64,000 nt of DNA from Thioclava sp. SK-1 (GTDB lineage Bacteria; Pseudomonadota; Alphaproteobacteria; Rhodobacterales; Rhodobacteraceae): the NCBI RefSeq assembly GCF_001705665.1, contig NZ_MDHA01000025.1, forward strand, positions 186,001 to 250,000, in the 5' to 3' direction. Below, piece after piece: positions 1 to 8,462 of the stretch (position 1 is its first letter; each line of letters starts with the position of its first letter). Made by a program: the position numbers and the translations under genes. Below the pieces are notes generated by a model. The model did no database searches. It was not told where the DNA came from and saw only the letters and a program-made list of their open reading frames with translations.

Positions 1-2163
1 GAACTCGGTGCCGATGGCGTGGGTGTGATTACCTGGGATGTCCCGGATAAATCCATGAATGTGCTAAGCTTAGAAGGGCTTTCGGTGCTTGATGGGTTGA
101 TCGATCAGGCGCTTGCGGACGCGGCATGCAAAGGCGTCATCTTGACCTCTGGCAAAGAGGATTTTGCGGCCGGGATGGATTTGAATGTTTTGGCCGGGAT
201 GCAAGCCCAGGGCGCGCAAGGTGTCTTTGACGGTATCATGGCAATGCATCATCTGATGCGCAAAATTGAACGCGCCGGAATGGATCCTAAAACCCTGAAA
301 GGTGGGAAGCCGATTGTGGCGGTTCTGCCGGGCACGGCCTTGGGCATCGGGCTGGAAATTCCGCTGTCATGTCACCGGATTTTCAGCGCCGATAACCCTA
401 AGGCCAAGATCGGCCTGCCTGAAATCATGATTGGCATCTTCCCCGGCGCAGGTGGCACCACACGGATGTCGCGCAAACTGGGCGCGATGGCTGCTGCGCC
501 ATATTTGCTGGAAGGCAAACTGTCCAACCCAAAGGCCGCAAAAACAGGCGGTTTAATTGATGAGGTCAGCGCCGATCCAATGCAAGCCGCACGTGACTGG
601 GTCTTGCAAGCCAAAGATAGCGATCTGGTAAAACCCTGGGATGCCAAGGGTTATAAAATGCCTGGCGGCGCGCCTTATCATCCTGCGGGGTTCATGACCT
701 TTGTCGGCGCCAGCGCGATGATCAACGGCAAAACACAAGGCGTGTATCCGGCCGCGAAGGCGCTGTTATCCTCGGTCTATGAAGGGGCGCTGGTGCCCTT
801 TGACCAAGCCCTAAAAATTGAAGCGCGCTGGTTTACCTCGGTTTTGATGAACCCGTCTTCCTCGGCGATGATCCGGTCGTTATTCTTGAACAAAACCGCA
901 TTGGAAAAAGGTGCCAACCGCCCCGATGTGCCAAGCCAAACCGTACGCAAGCTTGGGGTTTTGGGCGCGGGGATGATGGGCGCAGGAATTGCGCTGTCAT
1001 CAGCCATGGCTGGCATTGAGGTGATATTGATTGATGCCGATCAAACGGCAGCAGAGCGCGGAAAATCCTATAGTGCGGCCTATCTGGATAAGGGGATCAA
1101 GCGGCGCAAGACAACACCCGAAAAGAAGGCCGCCGTTCTGGATCTGATCACCGCGACCACAGACTATGCCGCGCTGCACGATTGCGATCTGGTGATCGAA
1201 GCGGTGTTTGAAGATCCCAAGGTAAAGGCAGAGGTCACCGCCCGCGCCGAAGCGGCGATGCCCAAAGATGCGATTTTCGCAACCAATACATCCACTTTGC
1301 CGATCACAATGTTGGCCAAAGCCGCGACCAGCCCCACGCGGTTCATCGGGATCCATTTCTTCTCTCCGGTGGAGAAAATGAACCTGGTCGAGATCATCAA
1401 AGGTGCCGAAACCGGTGAGGTCGCGGTGGCCAAAGCGTTGGATTTCGTGCGCCAGATCCGCAAAACACCGATTGTCGTCAATGATGCACGCTTCTTCTAT
1501 GCCAATCGCTGCATCATTCCCTATCTGAATGAGGGGATGCGGATGGTGTCCGAAGGGGTTGCCCCGGCATTGGTTGAAAACGCGGCGAAAATGGTTGGCA
1601 TGCCGTTGGGCCCCTTGCAACTGGTAGATGAGACCTCGATCGAGCTGGGCGTAAAAATTGCCAAGGCGACAAAAGCGGCGATGGGCGATGCCTATCCCGA
1701 CAGTGCCGTCGATGAGGTCCTGTTCTGGATGGCCGATCAGGGGCGTTTGGGCCGCAAAGCAAAGGCAGGCTTCTACAGCTATGATGATGCGGGCAAACGC
1801 ACATTGCTGTGGGATGGGCTGACACAGCACTACACGCCTGGCGCACAGCCCAGCGTCGAGACAGTACAACATCGCCTGCTGATGGCGCAGGTGCTAGAGG
1901 CGGTTCGCGCCTTTGAGGCTGGCGTTTTGACCGATATCCGCGAAGGCGATGTCGGCGCGATCCTAGGCTGGGGGTTTGCCCCATGGTCGGGCGGCCCGTT
2001 TGCATGGCTGGATATCATTGGCGCGGCCCGGGCCGTTGATATCTGCACCGCATTAGAGGCAGCACATGGTCCGCGCTTTGCTGCCCCGGCCCTTCTGCGC
2101 GAAATGGCCGCCAAAGGCGAAAAATTCTATGATCGTTACGGCAGCGGCCAGCAGGCCGCGTGA
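1..2163 (+). CDS. fadJ: 3-hydroxyacyl-CoA dehydrogenase / enoyl-CoA hydratase (FadJ-type), 5' partial
   Basis: Multifunctional beta-oxidation enzyme: the N-terminal crotonase domain hydrates enoyl-CoA, and the C-terminal part oxidises the L-3-hydroxyacyl-CoA with NAD. The frame is open to the left edge, and the first in-window residues (ELGADGVGVITWDVP) already lie in the crotonase start, so only about a dozen N-terminal residues are missing. The GTG at 19 is not the true start. Visible motifs are the crotonase segment GLPEIMIGIFPGAGG, the Rossmann motif GVLGAGMMGAGIA, and the dehydrogenase segment HFFSPVEKMNLVEII followed by two 3HCDH C-terminal domains. A hairpin terminator follows the stop. 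The thiolase partner, usually adjacent, would lie outside the window to the left. Confidence 0.95.
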   Translation, partial: ELGADGVGVITWDVPDKSMNVLSLEGLSVLDGLIDQALADAACKGVILTSGKEDFAAGMDLNVLAGMQAQGAQGVFDGIMAMHHLMRKIERAGMDPKTLKGGKPIVAVLPGTALGIGLEIPLSCHRIFSADNPKAKIGLPEIMIGIFPGAGGTTRMSRKLGAMAAAPYLLEGKLSNPKAAKTGGLIDEVSADPMQAARDWVLQAKDSDLVKPWDAKGYKMPGGAPYHPAGFMTFVGASAMINGKTQGVYPAAKALLSSVYEGALVPFDQALKIEARWFTSVLMNPSSSAMIRSLFLNKTALEKGANRPDVPSQTVRKLGVLGAGMMGAGIALSSAMAGIEVILIDADQTAAERGKSYSAAYLDKGIKRRKTTPEKKAAVLDLITATTDYAALHDCDLVIEAVFEDPKVKAEVTARAEAAMPKDAIFATNTSTLPITMLAKAATSPTRFIGIHFFSPVEKMNLVEIIKGAETGEVAVAKALDFVRQIRKTPIVVNDARFFYANRCIIPYLNEGMRMVSEGVAPALVENAAKMVGMPLGPLQLVDETSIELGVKIAKATKAAMGDAYPDSAVDEVLFWMADQGRLGRKAKAGFYSYDDAGKRTLLWDGLTQHYTPGAQPSVETVQHRLLMAQVLEAVRAFEAGVLTDIREGDVGAILGWGFAPWSGGPFAWLDIIGAARAVDICTALEAAHGPRFAAPALLREMAAKGEKFYDRYGSGQQAA

Positions 2164-2184
2164 TCACAGGCGCGTAAAATGACC

Positions 2185-2211
2185 AAAGCCGGGCTGACGA
2201 GGCCCGGCTTT
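2185..2211. terminator. Bidirectional hairpin terminator between fadJ and the Hint gene
   Basis: Ten-base perfect arms AAAGCCGGGC and GCCCGGCTTT with a 7-base loop lie between convergent genes. The A/T ends supply a short U-run on either strand. Confidence 0.8.
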
Positions 2212-2233
2212 GACATATCTGTTTCGCAAAGGA

Positions 2234-2974
2234 TCAGCCTTCGCAGCTGTCCAATGCCGCGACCAAGGCCCGCGCCGTTTCAATCGGCAAGGACGCATAA
2301 CCCTGTGTGTTGTCTTCCAAGAACACCTCAATCCCACGGCGATCATGGGCGGCGGCCTGACAATGGATCATTCCGGCACCATTGGCATAGATGACCTGTT
2401 CTTCTTCAAACTCCAGAACAAAGACTTCGGTGGTGCCCATTGGTTCAATCCGTGTGATGCCGTTATAACCTTCCAACGCGGCAGAGGGGATCATGGCAAA
2501 GGGGTCGCCAAAGACGCTTTCGGCTAGGTCACTTTCGATCATCACGTTTTGCTCAGGCAGAAGCAGCAACGGCGTTGCATTGCCCAAGGCACCGGCGGGA
2601 ACCGCCAATGGCAAAGCGTGGCGCGGGCAATTGCCCTGCCCGGTCCAAAGCTGTGCACGTTTCACCTGCGCAACAGCACGTGGCCCATTGTCAAAAGTGG
2701 TGATTTTATCGCCCGGCTGAATTGCCTCAATCGGGCGCCAGCCGTGTTCGCTGTGAATTTTCGTGCCGCTTACGATACCCTCGGCCTGAACCGTTTCGGC
2801 CTGCGTAAAACCGTCAACATAGTCCGAAGCCTCATACAGCGCCTCATGACCCCATGTGGTGCGGCTTTTGGTCGTCAATCCAAACATCGCGTGCGTCCCA
2901 TGCATGCCCAACTGAATCAGGGCGTTCCCGTTGTGGTTAATATCACCAACGGCTCGGGATGATTCGTGGGCCAT
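2234..2974 (-). CDS. Hint-domain protein
   Basis: Predicted Hint (Hedgehog/intein-fold) protein of about 246 residues. The Hint core is visible as VSGTKIHSEHGWRPIEAIQPGDKI, the same layout as the Hint domains common in Rhodobacterales secreted and surface proteins. The residue normally occupied by the nucleophilic Cys, just before VSGT, is Gly-Ile, and I see no catalytic His block, so self-processing is doubtful. There is no clear signal peptide. I chose the ATG opening MAHESSRAVG; an upstream TTG at 3016 would add 14 hydrophobic residues (LPSFAVLPFFGLI), so the start is uncertain. Function is unknown. It is convergent with fadJ and shares its terminator. Confidence 0.8.
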   Translation of the reverse strand: MAHESSRAVGDINHNGNALIQLGMHGTHAMFGLTTKSRTTWGHEALYEASDYVDGFTQAETVQAEGIVSGTKIHSEHGWRPIEAIQPGDKITTFDNGPRAVAQVKRAQLWTGQGNCPRHALPLAVPAGALGNATPLLLLPEQNVMIESDLAESVFGDPFAMIPSAALEGYNGITRIEPMGTTEVFVLEFEEEQVIYANGAGMIHCQAAAHDRRGIEVFLEDNTQGYASLPIETARALVAALDSCEG

Positions 2975-3104
2975 AATTAGGCCAAAAAAGGGCAATACAG
3001 CAAAGCTTGGCAACAAACATCGGCCAAGGGGGAAATTGTTCCCGTCGACCTTGGGTCAACTGGTTCAGTCTGGGCGCAAGGACAGGCTGGACGCCCAATC
3101 ACGG

Positions 3105-3752
3105 TTAATAGCTATAGTGAAAGCGCGTGATATCAGCACGGCACAGATCGGCCACCAGATCACGCTGGCGCGGGTCGTAATATGCGCGCCAATCGCGCCC
3201 CCTATCCGAGGTATTGGCCCGGGCAAGCGGTGTGATATTGAACCCCAGATGGGCCTCCAGCGGGGCGGCATCTTCGTCCAAATGTTCCAATCGCAGATAG
3301 GCATTACAGTGCTCTGCCCCATTGGGTAGGGTCATATAGGTGCTATAGGGGGCGGCGCGAAGGCTGTGCTGTATCTTCGGATCAGCAAGAAATGCAGTAA
3401 AATCGACCTTTTGCGCCAAGGCCACCGCGGGATGGGCAAACCGTTGGTGCCGCAACCAATGGTAATAACTGACAATCCGGTCCCACGGGTTGCGCACCAG
3501 TGTAAAGGTGAAATAGCGCTGTGCTTGATCCAAGCTGTATAGCCCGATCCCATCGGCAAGGGTGGAATGTTTCCACAGCCGCCCCTGTGTCGTGACATCT
3601 GAAAGCCTGCGCTTACGTCGCTGTGCTTTGGGCGTGTCCCCTACCATAAGGTCATCGGCCATCGCCCGTGACTCTAACGCCAGAGCCAAAGCCGTGCCGC
3701 CAGTTTTCGGGATATGCACAAAAATGAACTTGCGGCCATGGGAGACGATCAT
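3105..3752 (-). CDS. Sulfotransferase family 2 protein
   Basis: About 215 residues. Near the N-terminus, FVHIPKTGGTA is the 5'-phosphosulfate-binding loop, and TLVRNPWDRIVSYYHWL in the middle is the 3'-phosphate-binding motif of PAPS-dependent sulfotransferases (Sulfotransfer_2). The family transfers sulfate from PAPS to carbohydrate hydroxyls; the acceptor here is unknown. I chose the ATG opening MIVSHGRKF because the extra upstream residues (MWGFSRAAFSGIIYG) precede the conserved fold and overlap the divergent gene's promoter region. No signal peptide is seen, so it probably acts in the cytoplasm on a glycan precursor. A second sulfotransferase lies near 61.2 kb. Confidence 0.88.
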   Translation of the reverse strand: MIVSHGRKFIFVHIPKTGGTALALALESRAMADDLMVGDTPKAQRRKRRLSDVTTQGRLWKHSTLADGIGLYSLDQAQRYFTFTLVRNPWDRIVSYYHWLRHQRFAHPAVALAQKVDFTAFLADPKIQHSLRAAPYSTYMTLPNGAEHCNAYLRLEHLDEDAAPLEAHLGFNITPLARANTSDRGRDWRAYYDPRQRDLVADLCRADITRFHYSY

Positions 3753-3917
3753 ACCATAAATGATGCCCGAAAACGCTGCCCTGGAAAAGCCCCACAATGG
3801 CGCAAATGCGCAGTAGAACGGCCCGAAGTCATGTCACCATCAATTGACGCTCCGCTGCGATGCGCTACAATCTATAGTAACGATAAAAAGCAGTTTATTT
3901 GGAAAGATCGAGCCAGC

Positions 3918-4934
3918 ATGATCGCCCTTCCGCAGTATGACCGTCTGGAATCGATTGGGTTATGGCGCGAGACGCCCGACGCTCAGCGCCGGGACGTTAT
4001 CGTATCCTTTGGCGATGCGACCCTAGTGATCGCAGATGAAAAATCCGGACAGGCGATCACCCATTGGTCACTGCCTGCAATGATCCGGCGCAATCCGGGC
4101 AAGCAGCCAGCCATTTACGCCCCCAGCGAAGACCCCAGCGAAGAGCTGGAGCTGACCGATGATGTGATGATCGAAGCGATCGAAAAGGTCCATGCTGTTA
4201 TCGCCGCCAAACGCCCGCATCCGGGGCGCTTGCGCGGTGTTCTTTTCGGTCTGGCCGGTGTGTCGATCGTGGCATTGGGTGTATTATGGCTGCCCAATGC
4301 GCTGGTGGAACATGCGGCCCGCGTCGCACCCATGCCGATCCGGGCAGAGATCGGACGACAGATCCTAGCCGACATGAGCAGTTTGACAGGAACGCCCTGC
4401 CGTGCCCCGGCAGGCATGGCTGCGCTGCATGCTTTGGCAACGCGGCTTCAGGGGCCAGAAACAATCATTGTGCTGCCCGGCGGGATCAACAGCGCACGGC
4501 GATTGCCTGGCAAAATCACCGTTCTGGGGCGCGGCGCGATTGATACAGTGGACACGCCCGAAGTCGCCGCAGGGCAGGTTATTGCGGCAGAGCTGACTGT
4601 TGCACAACAAGATCCGCTGGAAAAATTCCTGCAATGGGCTGGACTGCGTGCAGCCTTTACATTGCTAACCACAGGTGCACTGCCACAAGAGCAGATCCGC
4701 GGCTATGGCGCAGAACTTTTGCAAACCTCGCCCCTTCGTTCCAGTGATACTATGTTGTTGCAGGCCTTCGCACAGGCGGGTGTGTCATCCACCCCCTATG
4801 CGTATTCCCTGGATCCCAGCGGCGAAACGGTCCTGGGCCTGATAGAGGCCGACCCGTTCAAAGGCGCGCCAGCCCCCACCCCCGTGCTGCGCGATGCGCA
4901 ATGGGTCGCTTTGCAAGACATTTGCGAAAGTTGA
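3918..4934 (+). CDS. Single-pass membrane protein, possible inactive M48-like peptidase
   Basis: About 338 residues: a cytoplasmic N-terminal domain (about 1-100), one membrane helix (about 107-128) and an extracytoplasmic C-terminal domain. I do not recognise it as a named gene. The region around residues 160-240 follows the order of M48 peptidases: a Cys/Gly helix, a VLPGG-like strand, LPGKITVLGRGAID, then TPEVAAGQVIAAE where active enzymes carry the HExxH helix. Both zinc histidines are absent (AAELT). This suggests a catalytically dead relative but is inference from pattern alone. I chose the ATG opening MIALPQYDR; a long upstream in-frame extension looks non-coding and overlaps the divergent sulfotransferase. 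Confidence 0.75.
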   Translation: MIALPQYDRLESIGLWRETPDAQRRDVIVSFGDATLVIADEKSGQAITHWSLPAMIRRNPGKQPAIYAPSEDPSEELELTDDVMIEAIEKVHAVIAAKRPHPGRLRGVLFGLAGVSIVALGVLWLPNALVEHAARVAPMPIRAEIGRQILADMSSLTGTPCRAPAGMAALHALATRLQGPETIIVLPGGINSARRLPGKITVLGRGAIDTVDTPEVAAGQVIAAELTVAQQDPLEKFLQWAGLRAAFTLLTTGALPQEQIRGYGAELLQTSPLRSSDTMLLQAFAQAGVSSTPYAYSLDPSGETVLGLIEADPFKGAPAPTPVLRDAQWVALQDICES

Positions 4935-4940
4935 CATACA

Positions 4941-4968
4941 AAAGGCGGCACCAACAGCCGCCCTTTAG
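4941..4968. terminator. Hairpin terminator between convergent genes
   Basis: AAAGGCGGC and GCCGCCCTTT arms (one bulged base) with a 7-base loop follow the stop of the membrane protein gene and face the SPOR gene end. Confidence 0.65.
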
Positions 4969-4997
4969 ATTTGCTTCAACATACTCGCACATCGGGT

Positions 4998-6509
4998 TTA
5001 ACGGATAAACGCATCCCCGAAACCCGACGCCCGCGCCGCACGCAATGCCGATTGCAGCTGCGACGTAGAAGAGAACGGCCCGGCCAGAACAACCTGCAAC
5101 CCACCGCTGCGCGCGCTGGTCACGGGCAAACCCATTCCAGACAGACGCGCTTTTGCTCCGGCCGCATTCGCCGCCTGACCAAAGCTGCCAACCTGTACAT
5201 AACGCCCCTTGGCCGCAGCTGCTGGCCGCGCCGGGCTGCTTTTGGACGAGTATTGCACCACATTGTAATCAGTCTGGGCCGCGCTTGTTTGCACCTGAAC
5301 TGCAATTTTCCGGCGCACTGGCGTGTTACGCGTGACCAAACGCGCAGGCACCTCATTGGTCCAGATCTGCGCCATCTGCGCATCGCCCGCATCTGCGCGT
5401 GGGCCGCGATAAGGGTTCAAACGCCCATCGGAAAACGCCGGACGATAGCCTGTGCCGCCATGCGATTTGGTTGCCACCGTCACCGGCGCTAAGGTTGCAG
5501 GCCCGGACGGCAGTTTCACATAGACTTCATTCGGGATCAGCTCGGCGGCATAGGGGCTGGTCCGCGCATAGGCCTGCTGCGGGTTTTGCGCCGCAGCCAC
5601 CGGCATCTGTGGGGAAACCGAAGTGACACCGGTTGTCGGTAAGGCGGTGGTATTGCGATACATTGCCGTGGAACGGGTCGGCATGGTCGCCTGCGCCGTG
5701 CCGCCCGCCATATAGGGAGAGACATATCCCGATGCCGGGGCCACATTGAGCCCCGGAACGGCAGCGGCATTGATAAACGCCGCCGGGTTTTCCACCGGTG
5801 CGCCACACCGCAGAACAGTGCGCCCGTTGGACAGGCTATACCGCTGAGCCGAAGTCACACCATTGGGGCAGGCCGTCGTTGTCACAGTGCGCACTGATGC
5901 AATTTCCGCCACATCCGTACCGCCTGTAAACGCATATGGCGAGACATACTGCCCCGCCGAAGCTGGCACCGCAGGGGAATGGGGCATATTCAGCGATGTG
6001 ATCACGCGATCGACAGGCGGCGCGGCGGGGGCTGGCGCGGTGACCTTGCGAACGGCTGTTGGGCGCGGGGCAGGCTTTGGCACCATAGCAGAAGCGATCG
6101 TCTCCATCGGGGCACCGGTTGCCGTGCCAAAGCTTGTGGCAGAGGCCGCTGGACGCGCCGGTTTCGTCACTGGCGCTGTGGTGGGCCGTGCAGAGGCAAC
6201 CTCGGCTGTGTCGGCCTGCGGTGCTGGCGCGGTACGAGCAATGTCTAAAACGGGGCGGGCCTCGCCTGCGAATGTTGGCTTATAATTGCACAGGGGCGTG
6301 CGGTCACGGTTCACACGTGGCACCCAACGCACGTTCTCCCCGTAGCCTGCACGTACGAAGACGCAGCCCGCGCTATCGACATATTGCCGCCCGGAATAGG
6401 ATGCCGGCGGCAGCTCCATCGGGGCAGAGCCCTGCGCGAGGCCACGCTCGGGTGTGATACCGATGATCGCCGCTATAACAGCCGCCGTAATTCCCAAACC
6501 GAAATGCAT
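4998..6509 (-). CDS. SPOR-domain protein, exported
   Basis: 503 residues. The N-terminus is a signal peptide (MHFGLGITAAVIAAIIGI...). A Cys-containing segment near 48-75 is followed by a long Pro/Ala/Thr-rich low-complexity linker. The C-terminal 75 residues form a SPOR domain starting GRYVQVGSFGQAANA, with a hydrophobic strand QVVLAGPF. SPOR domains bind septal, amidase-denuded peptidoglycan, so a periplasmic or outer-membrane role in cell division or wall remodelling is likely. The linker carries repeated aromatic motifs (YVSPYAF, YVSPYMA, TSPYAAE, NPYRGP). The gene is in the same direction as upp but 67 bp from it, so the two may be cotranscribed. Confidence 0.88.
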   Translation of the reverse strand: MHFGLGITAAVIAAIIGITPERGLAQGSAPMELPPASYSGRQYVDSAGCVFVRAGYGENVRWVPRVNRDRTPLCNYKPTFAGEARPVLDIARTAPAPQADTAEVASARPTTAPVTKPARPAASATSFGTATGAPMETIASAMVPKPAPRPTAVRKVTAPAPAAPPVDRVITSLNMPHSPAVPASAGQYVSPYAFTGGTDVAEIASVRTVTTTACPNGVTSAQRYSLSNGRTVLRCGAPVENPAAFINAAAVPGLNVAPASGYVSPYMAGGTAQATMPTRSTAMYRNTTALPTTGVTSVSPQMPVAAAQNPQQAYARTSPYAAELIPNEVYVKLPSGPATLAPVTVATKSHGGTGYRPAFSDGRLNPYRGPRADAGDAQMAQIWTNEVPARLVTRNTPVRRKIAVQVQTSAAQTDYNVVQYSSKSSPARPAAAAKGRYVQVGSFGQAANAAGAKARLSGMGLPVTSARSGGLQVVLAGPFSSTSQLQSALRAARASGFGDAFIR

Positions 6510-6576
6510 TTTTGCCCCCGCAAATACCTTTCAGCGAAGATGCCGGATGACACCGCGCAAGTAAAGGGACTACGCC

Positions 6577-7209
6577 CTATTTTGTGCCAAACATACGGTC
6601 ACCCGCATCCCCTAGACCCGGAATGATATAACCGTGATCATTTAGCCCCTCATCCAGCGCGGCAGTGATCACCGGAACATCGGGATGGGCTTGACGCATG
6701 CGCTCCACGCCTTCAGGGGAGGCCAAAAGACACAGGAACCTGATGTTTTTTGCGCCTTTTGCCTTTACCAGATCCAGCGCCGCGACCGAGGAATTCCCCG
6801 TTGCCAGCATCGGGTCAACCACAATCGTCATCCGCTCTTCCAAACTTGCGGGCAGCTTGCAGTAATATTCCACCGGTTGCAGCGTCTGTGGGTCACGATA
6901 CAACCCGACAAACCCCACCCGTGCCGCCGGGATCAGTTCCAGAATACCGTCCATCAGCCCATTCCCGGCCCGCAAGATAGAGATTAGCGCAAGCTTCTTG
7001 CCCTCTAAAATCGGGGCCTGCATCTCGCACATAGGTGTGGTGATGGTGGTCTGCGTCAGATCCAGCTCTCGCGTTACCTCATAGGCCAATAGCAAGCTGA
7101 TTTCGCGCAGCAATTGACGAAAGGATGCAGTCGAGGTTTCGGTTTTCCGCATCAACGTCAGTTTGTGCTGGACCAATGGATGCGTGACGACGGTCAGATG
7201 AGTGCTCAA
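6577..7209 (-). CDS. upp: Uracil phosphoribosyltransferase
   Basis: Makes UMP from uracil and PRPP. The 210-residue length matches the family exactly when the TTG codon at 7209 is used; an AAGGAG ribosome site lies about 8 bases upstream, and no ATG fits. Motifs are the PRPP loop [17 protein letters not shown] and the uracil-binding C-terminus [15 protein letters not shown]. It is the last gene of the cdd-deoA-deoB-upp salvage operon, 11 bp after deoB, so it recaptures uracil released by the deaminase and phosphorylase steps upstream. Confidence 0.96.
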   Translation of the reverse strand: MSTHLTVVTHPLVQHKLTLMRKTETSTASFRQLLREISLLLAYEVTRELDLTQTTITTPMCEMQAPILEGKKLALISILRAGNGLMDGILELIPAARVGFVGLYRDPQTLQPVEYYCKLPASLEERMTIVVDPMLATGNSSVAALDLVKAKGAKNIRFLCLLASPEGVERMRQAHPDVPVITAALDEGLNDHGYIIPGLGDAGDRMFGTK

Positions 7210-7220
7210 GGTCTTCTCCT

Positions 7221-8462
7221 TCACAGGAAGCTTCGGCCCGGCCCTGCCGCCGGGATTTGCAGATGATCGGCCACAGAGGCCGCAATATCGGTGAAATCGC
7301 GCTGACCGATGGCGCGTGCGCCACGCCCCCAGCCAAGGATCGGCACGCGTTCGCGCGTATGGTCTGTGCCGCACCAACTAGGATCATTGCCATGATCGGC
7401 GGTAAAAATTGCCAGATCGCCGGGGCGCAAACGGGCCAGAAAGATCCCAACCTGTGTATCAAACCATTCCAATGCGCGGGCATAGCCTGACACATCGCGC
7501 CTATGGCCCCAAAGACTGTCAAATTCGACGAAATTCGCAAATGTCAGGCTGCCCGGCTCCGCCTCAAGCGCAAGGCGCTGCAGATGCGTCATCAAGGCGG
7601 CATCCCCGGCCCCTTTATGCAGATGCGCGATGCCGCGATGGCTGAAAATATCGCCGATTTTGCCAACCGCGTGGGTGACGCGCCCGGCCTGCGTGGCCCA
7701 ATCCAGCAGCGTGGGCTGCGGTGGGGCGATCGCGTAATCGCGCCTGTTAGGCGTGCGCTCAAACGCTCCCGGAGTGCCCAGGAAGGGGCGTGCGATCACC
7801 CGGCCGATTTTACGTTGATGCAAGATCGGAGCCAGCTGTTCACATAGCGACAGCAGGCGGTCCAGCCCGAAGGCCACTTCATGCGCAGCAATCTGAAACA
7901 CACTATCGGCAGAGGTATAGCAGATCGGCCACCCCGTCTGCAGATGCTGCGCCCCAAGGGCGCGCAGAATATCTGTGCCAGAAGCATGGCAATTGCCCAA
8001 AATCCCTTGGGTGCCGGCGATCTGCATCACCGCATCGACCACATCGGCAGGAAAGCTGTTGGTTTTATCGCGGAAATAACCCCAATCCCACGGAACAGGC
8101 ACACCGGCCAGTTCCCAATGACCAGAGGGGGTGTCTTTGCCGTTGGAGTGCTCATTTCCGACGCCCCACAGCCCCTGCGGCACTGCGCCCAAACCCATCC
8201 CTGCCGGATCTGCATCCGTCGCCTCTGTTTCAGACGGACCGCTTGCCAAAGCCAAAGCCGCCCCAAGGCCCAGCTGATCCAAAACCGGCATACGCAACGG
8301 GCCACGCCGCCCGCCCTGCGCTGCGCCTTGCGCACATGCCTGTGCGATATGGCCCAGCGTATTCGCCCCGGTGTCGGGCGTGGTTCCATTGAAAAACGAC
8401 CCGGCATCGGGCGCGCCCCCAATACCCACCGAATCCATCACGATCAGGAACGCCCGGGTCAC
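7221..8462 (-). CDS. deoB: Phosphopentomutase
   Basis: Interconverts (deoxy)ribose-1-phosphate and (deoxy)ribose-5-phosphate, channelling sugar from nucleoside phosphorolysis into central metabolism. 413 residues. Metal-binding motifs of the alkaline-phosphatase superfamily are present: [12 protein letters not shown] at the N-terminus, the metal-bound Thr segment [10 protein letters not shown], and [19 protein letters not shown] near the C-terminus. The start overlaps the deoA stop by four bases (ATGA), indicating translational coupling. Confidence 0.97.
   Translation of the reverse strand: MTRAFLIVMDSVGIGGAPDAGSFFNGTTPDTGANTLGHIAQACAQGAAQGGRRGPLRMPVLDQLGLGAALALASGPSETEATDADPAGMGLGAVPQGLWGVGNEHSNGKDTPSGHWELAGVPVPWDWGYFRDKTNSFPADVVDAVMQIAGTQGILGNCHASGTDILRALGAQHLQTGWPICYTSADSVFQIAAHEVAFGLDRLLSLCEQLAPILHQRKIGRVIARPFLGTPGAFERTPNRRDYAIAPPQPTLLDWATQAGRVTHAVGKIGDIFSHRGIAHLHKGAGDAALMTHLQRLALEAEPGSLTFANFVEFDSLWGHRRDVSGYARALEWFDTQVGIFLARLRPGDLAIFTADHGNDPSWCGTDHTRERVPILGWGRGARAIGQRDFTDIAASVADHLQIPAAGPGRSFL

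Noticed and set aside
1000-1872. 290-residue minus-strand frame inside fadJ
   Set aside because: Lies wholly over the conserved coding frame of fadJ; composition is Cys/Arg/His-rich antisense and there is no ribosome site.
6510-6576. Hairpin AGGG-N6-CCCT between upp and the SPOR gene as a terminator
   Set aside because: Only four base pairs, and its T-run is on the wrong strand for upp.
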